From Rhodobacter sp. (lineage in GTDB: Bacteria > Pseudomonadota > Alphaproteobacteria > Rhodobacterales > Rhodobacteraceae): a DNA stretch of 9,255 nt. Position 1 is the first letter of the stretch, and each line of letters starts with the position of its first letter. The notes beneath the pieces are model-generated. The model was given only the letters and a program-made list of their open reading frames with translations, was not told the origin of the DNA and made no database searches. This document shows positions 1 to 5,797 of the stretch, piece by piece. The translations under genes were made by a program, and so were the position numbers. The DNA lies in assembly GCA_027482795.1 (NCBI GenBank), contig JAIXVS010000042.1, positions 1-9,255 on the forward strand. The letters are read 5' to 3'.

Positions 1-167
1 ATAGAAACAATGATATAGTACAGTTCCGAACGGGCTTTGACATCACCCAAACCTTGGGCGACAACCTGTCCCTAACGGGCGGATACTATCACATTTCCAA
101 TGCCCAAGCGAACGCGCCCTCGGCCGATATTGATGTGGCGCATTTGGGCATCAGCCTAAGGTTTTAG
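1..167 (+). CDS. C-terminal end of an outer-membrane beta-barrel protein, probably PagL-like lipid A deacylase (partial)
   Basis: Reading from base 3, an open frame runs to TAG at 165-167 and gives 54 residues; the 5' part lies outside the window. Alternating polar and hydrophobic residues and a final Phe (ending SLRF) are the usual C-terminal beta-strand signal of outer-membrane barrels recognised by the Bam complex. The stretch YYHISNA (codons 84-104) matches the HxSN catalytic motif of PagL, the enzyme that removes an acyl chain from the 3 position of lipid A. In PagL the triad is His, Ser two residues later and an acid 14 residues after the His. Here the His is at 90-92, the Ser at 96-98 and an Asp, not Glu, at 132-134. 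The barrel C-terminus is clear; the PagL assignment is inference from a short piece. Another small barrel with a chance HISN is the alternative. The last 12 bases overlap the end of the convergent hydrolase gene. Confidence 0.6.
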   Translation, partial: RNNDIVQFRTGFDITQTLGDNLSLTGGYYHISNAQANAPSADIDVAHLGISLRF

Positions 168-1046
168 GACATTTGTCAAAAATTCGGTCAGCGGCCCCAC
201 AACCCCTGCGGCCGTGAATTCTGACGTGCCATGCCCTGCGCCCGCGACTAAGGCAAAGTCAATTGGCGCAGTAGGGTCACTTGCGCGCCAAGCATCCACC
301 AAACGCTGTGTTTGCGTGTGGGCGACAAAATTATCTGCCTCGCCGTGGCGGGCAAACAGGGACGGCAGGGCAAGTTTCTTGCCATCCAGCCGCCCCACAG
401 GCCCCATCGCCCGCGCGCCCGCAGGATCGCTGGCCACGTCATACCCCAGCAATTGTGATTCGGGGCTATCAGGTACGCTGGTTTGCCCCATTGCCGCCGT
501 CAGGCCCAAGGCGGCCATATCGGCGTCCATGCTGGAGAATTCCATTGGCCCATAGAAATCTACCAGCGCCTGCGCGGGTTTGCCCGCTTCGGCCAGCGAA
601 ATCACCGTGCTGGCGGCCAAAAACCCGCCCGCCGATTGCCCCCAAATCGCCATCCGCGCAGGATCAAGGCTATAAGCCCCTGCATTTGCACGCAAAAATT
701 CCACCGCAGCAAGGCAGTCTTGCCCCTGCGCAGGCCAAATTGCGGTGCTGGAAAAGCGGTAATTGATCCGCACAATCGCAATGCCAGCGGCCAAAACCTC
801 GGTCTGCAATGGGTTTGCGGTTTTATCACCCAGCTTGAACGCGCCGCCATGAATTTCCAACACAAAGGGGAACGGCCCCGCGCCAGCGGGCAGGTAAATG
901 TCCAGCATATTGCGCGCATCCGTGCCATAGGCGATATTGCCAAAACTTGGCGGCACTGTGGTGGCTTTCTTCCAGCCCCAATAGCCCGCCCCAATAAGGG
1001 CTATTGCCCCAACCCCATATGCCAATCCGCGACGTGTGATTTTCAT
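156..1046 (-). CDS. Membrane-anchored alpha/beta hydrolase (esterase/lipase, BD-FAE/HSL-like)
   Basis: A 296-residue alpha/beta-hydrolase. Visible landmarks are the oxyanion-hole motif HGG at residues 66-68, the nucleophile elbow GQSAG at 136-140 (Ser138), a probable acid Asp238 in HGEAD, and His272 in GAGHG, so the whole catalytic triad is present. The N-terminus MKITRRGL plus a hydrophobic run to about residue 25 is either an uncleaved anchor or a Tat-like signal (twin Arg at 5-6), placing the domain at or beyond the inner membrane. An ester substrate is likely but its identity cannot be read from sequence. The start at 1046 is chosen because AGGAGGT sits 4 bases upstream; an in-frame upstream start at 1127 would add 27 residues, bury this site and overlap the next gene. 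It lies 52 bases downstream of the DUF3445 gene on the same strand, so it may be the last gene of that unit. Its end overlaps the barrel gene on the plus strand. Confidence 0.85.
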   Translation of the reverse strand: MKITRRGLAYGVGAIALIGAGYWGWKKATTVPPSFGNIAYGTDARNMLDIYLPAGAGPFPFVLEIHGGAFKLGDKTANPLQTEVLAAGIAIVRINYRFSSTAIWPAQGQDCLAAVEFLRANAGAYSLDPARMAIWGQSAGGFLAASTVISLAEAGKPAQALVDFYGPMEFSSMDADMAALGLTAAMGQTSVPDSPESQLLGYDVASDPAGARAMGPVGRLDGKKLALPSLFARHGEADNFVAHTQTQRLVDAWRASDPTAPIDFALVAGAGHGTSEFTAAGVVGPLTEFLTNVLKP

Positions 1047-1050
1047 GCAA

Positions 1051-1057
1051 ACCTCCT
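1051..1057 (-). promoter_or_regulatory. Canonical ribosome binding site of the alpha/beta hydrolase
   Basis: On the minus strand the bases read AGGAGGT, four bases before the ATG at 1046-1044. This is the strongest Shine-Dalgarno match in the window and it fixes the hydrolase start at 1046. Confidence 0.8.
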
Positions 1058-1098
1058 GTTTTGGGGTAAAACGCGCCAGCTTTAGTTTTCCGTCGCGG

Positions 1099-1881
1099 CT
1101 AATGACTGATTTTTTCCAAACTTTCACGCGCCTCAGTCGGCAGGGCCGACATCGGCATCACATAGGTGTGGATGGTAAAGACAACCGCGCGCGTCTGGGG
1201 CAGGCGAATCAGGCATTGCCTCTCGCAGCGCACAAAGGGTTTCTCAATTGTTCTACTGCGGTCACGCGGGGCTTCTTCGGGCAGTGGGTGGTGCAGCGCA
1301 TCGGTGGCATAGGTCAGAAAGTTCATCCGCCACAGTCCTTGGTCCACCCTAATCACATCAAACATCCGCTGCACACGCGCCGCCATTTCGGGCGTATAGC
1401 TGTCTACAGGACTATGAATGGACGTCATCGCGCGCCCCAGCTTTTGTACAAGCGTCCAAGAGGCAGGAAAGCACAGGATCGCCCCCGTTAGGTGATGCTC
1501 GCCGCCTTCGGATTGCAAAATACACAGGTCTTCTTGCACCAAACGGCCCAAGGTGATCAACGGGTTGGACCGATCTAAATCCACCTCTACCCCATCGGGG
1601 CGCAGCACAGTCTGCGCGCCGAACCGATAGCCCGCATCTTCCGAAATTCTATCCAAAACAAGATCATACAGCTCTTCCGCCGCTGCTTGCGCTTGTGGCA
1701 GCAGCCCATGCACCGCGCCGCGTTTATCCGCAATCAACCCATCGCGCAGCGCCATTTGCCCTGCAAATGCCTCATCTCGGCGCAGATAGTCGCCCGCCGT
1801 CAGCGGCTGTATCCCAGGCAGGCGGGCCAAGGGCGGCTCCATCCATGGGTAATGGGGTAGGTTTTCTTGAAATACGGTCAT
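1099..1881 (-). CDS. DUF3445 protein, heme-dependent oxidative N-demethylase family
   Basis: A 260-residue soluble protein of the DUF3445 family. The founding member is the alpha subunit of heme-dependent oxidative N-demethylase, which removes methyl groups from small methylamines. Family-like blocks seen here are VQEDLCIL (115-122), CFPASWTLVQKLG (137-149), SIHSPVDSY (154-162) and ERQCLIRLP (220-228) followed by FTIHTY (235-240). His156 and His238 lie in conserved blocks and are candidate heme ligands, but I cannot decide between them. The length is normal for the family. None of the partner subunits of the characterised enzyme (flavin/iron-sulphur reductase, folate-binding subunit) is in the window, so the substrate is open. 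The start at 1881 lies 9 bases after the stop of the OlsB-like gene, with only a weak AGG-type ribosome site, which suggests translational coupling within one operon. Confidence 0.75.
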   Translation of the reverse strand: MTVFQENLPHYPWMEPPLARLPGIQPLTAGDYLRRDEAFAGQMALRDGLIADKRGAVHGLLPQAQAAAEELYDLVLDRISEDAGYRFGAQTVLRPDGVEVDLDRSNPLITLGRLVQEDLCILQSEGGEHHLTGAILCFPASWTLVQKLGRAMTSIHSPVDSYTPEMAARVQRMFDVIRVDQGLWRMNFLTYATDALHHPLPEEAPRDRSRTIEKPFVRCERQCLIRLPQTRAVVFTIHTYVMPMSALPTEARESLEKISH

Positions 1882-1890
1882 GTTTGCAGC

Positions 1891-2604
1891 CTAGCTTAGG
1901 TCGATCTGGCCCGCCAGTGCGCGCAGCGCCTGCGCGCGCTGGGGCGGAATACGCCCAACCTCGACCCCTGTGAAAACATGGATCGTTCCAAGTGTGAAAT
2001 CCTGCACAGCATGATCGCTGACCCAGCCGCCAATTGCCAAATAACTGCGCAGCAAGGGCGGGATCGAGCGTAACGCCGCCATAGGATCGGCTGGCGCAGA
2101 AATATCTGTCAAATCAAGCGTATGCTTGTCTTTTCGCCCCACGGCCCAATGTGGGCTGATATGCGGCTTCAGCAGCCCGAATGCGGGCATATGCGGGGCG
2201 GGATCGCAGCCCGCAAAGGACGCGCAGCCAAACAGCAGCGCCGCACCTAACCGATCAACCATCCCCGCCATCGCAGCAAAGCACAGGCGCAAAACATCGG
2301 CCTCGCGCCCCGCAGCATCTGCATCCACACAAAACCGCCCCAGTTCTAGCGCGGGCTGATCCAGCGCAGAAAATCCAGCCAAATCATAGAATTGGCCAGC
2401 ATATCCCGCCCCCATATCTGCGCCGCGCGCATATTCCATCAGGCGAAACGTGGCGCGCAGGTCTGCGCCCTCTAGCACCATAATCTGCGTTGCCCGCGCA
2501 TCAAATTCATCCCTGCCAGCGCCGAATCGCGCCTGCCGCAGCGCCATAACACGGGCCATATCCTGCGCCGTTTGCGCCCTGCGCACGTGATAGTCTGCCG
2601 CCAC
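1891..2604 (-). CDS. OlsB-family N-acyltransferase (ornithine/amino-acid lipid synthesis, GNAT fold)
   Basis: A 237-residue protein of the OlsB branch of the GNAT fold. These enzymes move a 3-hydroxyacyl chain from acyl carrier protein to the alpha-amino group of ornithine or, in marine Rhodobacterales, glutamine (GlsB), the first step of membrane aminolipid synthesis. Matching blocks are RQARFGAGRDEFD (23-35), LELGRFCVD (86-94), FGCASFAGCDP (125-135) and PPLLRSYLAIGGWV (182-195). The start is GTG at 2604-2602, preceded on its strand by TGAGG four bases away; a second GTG six codons inside is less well placed. At 237 residues it is at the short end for the family. The second enzyme of the pathway (OlsA, an O-acyltransferase) is not next door; the following gene is DUF3445 instead. 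The family is clear, while the amino-acid acceptor is unknown and an autoinducer-synthase-like role is less likely. Confidence 0.75.
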   Translation of the reverse strand: MAADYHVRRAQTAQDMARVMALRQARFGAGRDEFDARATQIMVLEGADLRATFRLMEYARGADMGAGYAGQFYDLAGFSALDQPALELGRFCVDADAAGREADVLRLCFAAMAGMVDRLGAALLFGCASFAGCDPAPHMPAFGLLKPHISPHWAVGRKDKHTLDLTDISAPADPMAALRSIPPLLRSYLAIGGWVSDHAVQDFTLGTIHVFTGVEVGRIPPQRAQALRALAGQIDLS

Positions 2605-2625
2605 CCTGCCTCACATCTTGTTGCA

Positions 2626-2653
2626 TCGACAAATCCCGCCGATGCCCTACATT
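2626..2653 (+). promoter_or_regulatory. Predicted sigma-70 type promoter of msrB
   Basis: TCGACA at 2626-2631 (five of six matches to TTGACA) and TACATT at 2648-2653 (four of six matches to TATAAT) are separated by 16 bases. They predict a transcript start near 2660 and a leader of about 28 bases before the msrB ATG. Seen by eye and not modelled. Confidence 0.45.
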
Positions 2654-2658
2654 CGGCG
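2637..2658. promoter_or_regulatory. Dyad symmetry over the msrB -10 region, possible operator
   Basis: CGCCGA at 2637-2642 and TCGGCG at 2653-2658 form a perfect 6-base inverted repeat with a 10-base centre. It covers the second half of the predicted spacer and the -10 element of the msrB promoter, in the 83-base gap between divergent genes. The position fits a repressor site; the regulator is unknown. A dyad this short can occur by chance. Confidence 0.35.
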
Positions 2659-2687
2659 TATTCCGACCCCCAACGCAAGAGGCAGCT

Positions 2688-3107
2688 ATGGCATCCGCAC
2701 CACAAATTACGCCATCCATCGTCAAAACCGATGACGAATGGCGCGCCCAACTTTCGGATTTGTCCTTTAAGGTCACGCGCCAGCACGGCACCGAACGCGC
2801 CTTTACCAACGACAATTTTCCCAAATCCGATGGCATGTTTCACTGCATTTGCTGCGATGCGCCGCTGTTTTCTGCCGATACGAAATTTGATTCGGGCACG
2901 GGTTGGCCCAGCTTTTACGCCCCCTACGGCAGCCAAAACGTGGGCGAGAGCCAAGACAATACATGGTTCATGCGTCGCACCGAGGTGCATTGCACCGCCT
3001 GCGCCGCGCATTTGGGCCATGTCTTTCCCGATGGCCCTGCCCCCACGGGCCTGCGCTATTGCATCAATGGGGTGGCCTTGACGTTCAAGCCAAAGCAAAC
3101 CCCTTAA
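2688..3107 (+). CDS. msrB: Peptide-methionine (R)-S-oxide reductase MsrB
   Basis: A 139-residue cytoplasmic enzyme that reduces the R form of methionine sulfoxide in oxidised proteins, normally regenerated by thioredoxin. Two CxxC pairs (Cys53/Cys56 in FHCICC and Cys102/Cys105 in HCTAC) form the structural zinc site. The family core KFDSGTGWPSF is at 66-76 and the catalytic Cys125 is in RYCING. The usual form of that motif is RYCINS, so the residue two after the Cys is Gly where Ser is common. There is no signal peptide. The ATG at 2688 is preceded by AGAGG at suitable distance. The gene stands alone: divergent from the acyltransferase and convergent with bamE, whose stop lies 6 bases beyond its own. 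Confidence 0.95.
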   Translation: MASAPQITPSIVKTDDEWRAQLSDLSFKVTRQHGTERAFTNDNFPKSDGMFHCICCDAPLFSADTKFDSGTGWPSFYAPYGSQNVGESQDNTWFMRRTEVHCTACAAHLGHVFPDGPAPTGLRYCINGVALTFKPKQTP

Positions 3108-3138
3108 CACCGATCACTGCGACAGCAGCTGATCGGTG
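3108..3138. terminator. Hairpin over the convergent ends of msrB and bamE
   Basis: CACCGATCA at 3108-3116 pairs perfectly with TGATCGGTG at 3130-3138. Inside, CTGC (3117-3120) pairs with GCAG (3125-3128) around a GACA loop, leaving one unpaired C. The structure begins directly after the msrB TAA and contains the bamE stop codon in its stem. Neither side is followed by a good T run, so it is not a textbook intrinsic terminator, but its position suggests it ends or protects both transcripts. Confidence 0.5.
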
Positions 3139-3557
3139 CTGATACGGCCTATGTTGCCAAACAACTGGCGCAAAAACCCTGCGCTTTTCACGTTTGGTTC
3201 GGTCACACGGCGCGACAGGGCAACAACATTGCCCTGTTCCAGCCCAAAGCGTTCCACATTCGAAACGGTGCCAGCCGCATCGAAGCTGATCGCAACAACC
3301 TGACGATCCACTTCTTCAGGGGCCATTGCGCCGACCTGCTTCCATTTGCTTTGCACATAGAACCAGCCCACATCATTGAGCAGCCCCGACGTGGACGGGC
3401 GCCCGACAATGGCCGCCACCGTCTCGCGCGTGTCTTTGCCCACTTCTATACGGTCAAGATCAGCCACTTCTGGCACATAGCCATTGCGCTGATACAGGGG
3501 CGTGCAGGCGGCCAAAGCCAGCACCACCATCACCATCCGCAGCCCGAATTTGCCCAT
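3114..3557 (-). CDS. bamE: BamE/SmpA-OmlA family outer-membrane assembly lipoprotein
   Basis: With the start chosen here, a 147-residue lipoprotein precursor. The N-terminus MGKFGLR, a hydrophobic core (8-14) and the lipobox LAAC (15-18) predict cleavage before Cys18 and lipid attachment. The mature part carries the SmpA/OmlA pattern: a region around IEVGKDTRETVAAIVGRPS (37-55) followed by WFYVQSKW (65-72) and beta-strands. BamE is an accessory lipoprotein of the Bam complex that inserts barrel proteins in the outer membrane. The start at 3557 is preferred over 3560 (an adjacent ATG) because the GGGGGG ribosome site has better spacing; a far upstream start at 3716 would put 53 residues before the signal peptide and overlap the divergent yceD. 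It is a single-gene unit, divergent from yceD and convergent with msrB. Confidence 0.85.
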   Translation of the reverse strand: MGKFGLRMVMVVLALAACTPLYQRNGYVPEVADLDRIEVGKDTRETVAAIVGRPSTSGLLNDVGWFYVQSKWKQVGAMAPEEVDRQVVAISFDAAGTVSNVERFGLEQGNVVALSRRVTEPNVKSAGFLRQLFGNIGRISTDQLLSQ

Positions 3558-3681
3558 CATTCCCCCCAAATGCGCAAGCATCTTGCCCAAGTCTTTCAAA
3601 GCCTTTATCGCCATACATGCGCCCGCCCGCAAGCCCTGCCATGCGGCGCGGGGAAATTCAGCCCATTTCGTGAAAGTGCCC
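3558..3681. promoter_or_regulatory. Divergent intergenic region between bamE and yceD
   Basis: This 124-base gap must hold promoters for both genes. On the minus strand a run of six G (3562-3567 in plus coordinates) is the likely bamE ribosome site. For yceD, TTGCCC at 3583-3588 and TATCGC at 3606-3611, 17 bases apart, is a possible but weak promoter. No clear operator was seen. Confidence 0.35.
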
Positions 3682-4323
3682 ATGTCCGCGCCCAAGTCTG
3701 ACCCAGACCTCACCATTTTGCCCAGCCAAACCTACCGCTCTGCCGCTGTGGTGGGGCGCAAACCTTTGCATTTCACCTTTGCGCCCGACGCGGCGGCGCG
3801 GGCGGCGATTGCGGCGCATTTGGGCCTGCTGGGGCTGCACAGCTTTGTTCTAAAAGGCATATTCACCCCGCAAGGGCGCGGCGATGTGGTGCTGCGCGCC
3901 GATATGTCTGCCGCAATCACCCAAGCCTGCACCATCACCCTTGCCCCCGTGCCTGCCAAACTCTCCAGCGCCATCGCCCGCGATTACCTGCGCGAATTTG
4001 CCGAACCCACCGCGTTAGAGGCCGAACTTGGCCCCGAAGACCAAGAACCCATCCCCGAAGAATTTGACGTGGCCGCTATTGCCATCGAAGAATTGGCGCT
4101 GTCCTTGCCGCTGTATCCGCGCGCGGCGGGGGCCAGCCTTGCTCCCACTATCGCCGCCCCTGTGGGCAGCGCCCCGCTTACAGATGACGCGTTGCGCCCC
4201 TTTGCGGGCCTTGCCAGCCTGGCCCAAGCGATGAGCGCCGCCCCTAAAGATAAGCCCGACACAGGGCACGCCACTGGGCCTGCCGATGCAGATGCGCAAA
4301 ACAAAGAAGACCCGCCAAAATAG
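3682..4323 (+). CDS. yceD: YceD family (DUF177) protein, linked to ribosome/23S rRNA metabolism
   Basis: A 213-residue acidic, cytoplasmic protein of the DUF177 family. This family is nearly always encoded just before rpmF and has been linked to 23S rRNA accumulation in bacteria and plastids; its biochemistry is unresolved. Family features are the strand DVVLRADMSAAITQACTITL (68-87), with Cys83 in the conserved QxC position, and the acidic block IPEEFDVAAIAIEELALSLPLYPR (124-147, only key parts quoted). The last 60 or so residues are Ala/Pro-rich and low-complexity, extending beyond the usual domain, and probably disordered. The ATG at 3682 has no good Shine-Dalgarno site; GTG at 3670 or 3676 and an upstream ATG at 3502 are alternatives, but 3502 would overlap bamE and add unrelated sequence. 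A 145-base gap separates it from rpmF. Confidence 0.8.
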   Translation: MSAPKSDPDLTILPSQTYRSAAVVGRKPLHFTFAPDAAARAAIAAHLGLLGLHSFVLKGIFTPQGRGDVVLRADMSAAITQACTITLAPVPAKLSSAIARDYLREFAEPTALEAELGPEDQEPIPEEFDVAAIAIEELALSLPLYPRAAGASLAPTIAAPVGSAPLTDDALRPFAGLASLAQAMSAAPKDKPDTGHATGPADADAQNKEDPPK

Positions 4324-4399
4324 GGCTTGCGCCGCGCCAAAATCTGGCTATGTTCCGCGCCTCATTCAGGGCTGTTTTTTGGGCAAATCCGCACGAAAT

Positions 4400-4427
4400 T
4401 TGGCACTGGCACACTTAGAATTATCGT
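4400..4427 (+). promoter_or_regulatory. Predicted promoter of the rpmF-plsX-fabH unit
   Basis: TTGGCA at 4400-4405 (five of six matches) and TATCGT at 4422-4427 (four of six) are 16 bases apart, predicting a start near 4434 and a leader of about 35 bases. A weaker candidate, TTGCGC 4327-4332 with TATGTT 4349-4354, lies further upstream. Read-through from yceD is also possible, since I see no terminator in 4324-4399. Confidence 0.5.
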
Positions 4428-4435
4428 TGTAAATC

Positions 4436-4449
4436 AGGGGCCTGCCCCT
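4436..4449 (+). promoter_or_regulatory. Short hairpin at the predicted 5' end of the rpmF mRNA
   Basis: AGGGG (4436-4440) and CCCCT (4445-4449) form a perfect 5-base-pair stem with a CCTG loop. It lies at or just after the predicted transcript start and just before the rpmF ribosome site (AAAGG near 4456). A hairpin at this position could shield the 5' end from RNase E type decay or tune L32 translation; this role is inference. Confidence 0.4.
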
Positions 4450-4468
4450 CAACCTAAAAGGCCCAGAT

Positions 4469-4672
4469 ATGGCTGTCCCTCAGAACCGAGTCACCTCGTC
4501 CAAACGGAACATGCGCCGCGCGCATGATGCATTGGTCGCAGGCAACCCCCAAGAATGCAACAATTGCGGCGAATTGAAGCGCCCGCATCACGTCTGCCCA
4601 TCCTGCGGGCATTACGATGCGCGCGAAGTCGTGGCGACCAAAGCCGTGGATCTGGACGAGGATGCGGCGTAA
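4469..4672 (+). CDS. rpmF: 50S ribosomal protein L32
   Basis: A 67-residue basic protein with the unmistakable L32 start MAVPQNRVTSSKRNMRRAH (1-19), followed by a zinc ribbon of two Cys pairs, ECNNCG and VCPSCGHY (Cys30/Cys33 and Cys43/Cys46). The zinc-binding form is intact. It is part of the large ribosomal subunit near the exit of the peptidyl-transferase region. The ATG at 4469 has AAAGG about seven bases upstream. plsX follows after 24 bases, so the two are very likely on one transcript, the common arrangement that ties ribosome and lipid supply together. Confidence 0.97.
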   Translation: MAVPQNRVTSSKRNMRRAHDALVAGNPQECNNCGELKRPHHVCPSCGHYDAREVVATKAVDLDEDAA

Positions 4673-4696
4673 GCCGCGCCCTTTCGTTTTTGCCAT

Positions 4697-5797
4697 ATGG
4701 CACCCCAAGACAAAAGCGCGATGTCACCTGATGCGGGATCTGCCCGTGTTGTGATTTCGGTAGATGCGATGGGTGGTGATAATGGGCCTGCGGCAGTTGT
4801 CGCAGGTCTTGTCATTTCCGCAGGCGCGCTGCCAGATGTTGATTTTATCCTGCACGGCGATCAGGCCCAGCTTGCACCCCTGCTGGCCAAATCGCCGCAG
4901 CTGACAGGCCGCGTGACCCTACGCCATGCCCCCCGCGCCGTAACCATGGCCGATAAACCTGCCGCCATCATGCGGTCGGGCAGTGACACGTCGATGTGGG
5001 GCGCGGTGACATCCGTGCGCGATGGGCAGGCGGCTGTTGCCGTATCTTGCGGCAATACGGGCGCGCTCATGGCGGTATCCATGCTGCGCCTGCGCAAACT
5101 GGCGGGCGTGAACCGCCCCGCCATTGCCTGCTTTTGGCCCTCGCGCAATGCCGCTGGCTTTAACATCATGCTGGATGTGGGGGCGGATATTAAGGCCGAT
5201 GCCCAAGATCTGCGCCAATACGCGGCGATGGGGGCGGCCTATGCCGCCGTGGGCCTTGGCCTTGCCCTGCCCCGCGTGGGCCTGTTGAACGTGGGCACCG
5301 AAGAACATAAGGGCCGCGCCGAGCTGCACGAAGCGCATGATTTGCTGGCCCAAGATGCGCATGGCCAGTTTGACTATATTGGCTTTGTCGAAGGCAGTGA
5401 TATTCCATCTGCCCGCGTCGATGTGATCGTCACCGATGGGTTTACGGGCAATATCGCGCTGAAAACGGGCGAAGGCACGGCAAAACTGATTGGCGATCTG
5501 ATGCGCGAAAGCTTTACGCGCAATCTGGCCTCAAAACTTGCCGCTTTGGTGTCGATGGGCGTTCTGCGCCATTTACGCCGCCGCATTGACCCGCGCCGCG
5601 CCAATGGCGGCGTGTTTTTGGGGCTGAACGGCACTGTGGTAAAATCGCATGGCGGATCAGACGCCGTGGCCTTTGCATCGGCCATCGCGCTGGCGCACCG
5701 ACTTTCGCGCGGGGCCTTTCTGGCGCGCCTTGCAAGTCGGGTATCTACAGGGCAAAATGATCTGGCAAGCGGCGGGGAGGCTGGGGCCAGCGTATGA
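4697..5797 (+). CDS. plsX: Phosphate acyltransferase PlsX
   Basis: A 366-residue soluble enzyme that converts acyl-ACP and phosphate to acyl-phosphate, the acyl donor for PlsY in phosphatidic acid synthesis. Family landmarks appear in order: VDAMGGDNGP (22-31), SCGNTGA (117-123), LNVGTEEHKG (197-206), VTDGFTGN (245-252), and GGVFLGLNGTVVKSHG (304-319). Length and order are normal. The start is uncertain: ATG at 4697 and in-frame ATG at 4721 both lack a clear Shine-Dalgarno site; the later one would shorten the variable N-terminus by eight residues and leave the domain intact. The final TGA overlaps the fabH start in an ATGA, so fabH translation is probably coupled. Confidence 0.95.
   Translation: MAPQDKSAMSPDAGSARVVISVDAMGGDNGPAAVVAGLVISAGALPDVDFILHGDQAQLAPLLAKSPQLTGRVTLRHAPRAVTMADKPAAIMRSGSDTSMWGAVTSVRDGQAAVAVSCGNTGALMAVSMLRLRKLAGVNRPAIACFWPSRNAAGFNIMLDVGADIKADAQDLRQYAAMGAAYAAVGLGLALPRVGLLNVGTEEHKGRAELHEAHDLLAQDAHGQFDYIGFVEGSDIPSARVDVIVTDGFTGNIALKTGEGTAKLIGDLMRESFTRNLASKLAALVSMGVLRHLRRRIDPRRANGGVFLGLNGTVVKSHGGSDAVAFASAIALAHRLSRGAFLARLASRVSTGQNDLASGGEAGASV

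Noticed and set aside
2472..3110. A 212-codon minus-strand frame across msrB
   Set aside because: It lies antisense to the unambiguous MsrB gene and over the divergent promoter region, and its protein resembles no family; it is a by-product of high G+C content.
3502..3681. N-terminal extension of yceD including a stretch that encodes His residues in other frames
   Set aside because: The extension overlaps the bamE signal-peptide coding region and has no DUF177 similarity; 3682 is a better start. The His run near 3523-3540 in another frame comes from CAC/CAT repeats antisense to the bamE signal peptide.
3558..3716. 53-residue N-terminal extension of BamE
   Set aside because: It would put the signal peptide and lipobox in the middle of the protein and cover the divergent promoter region.
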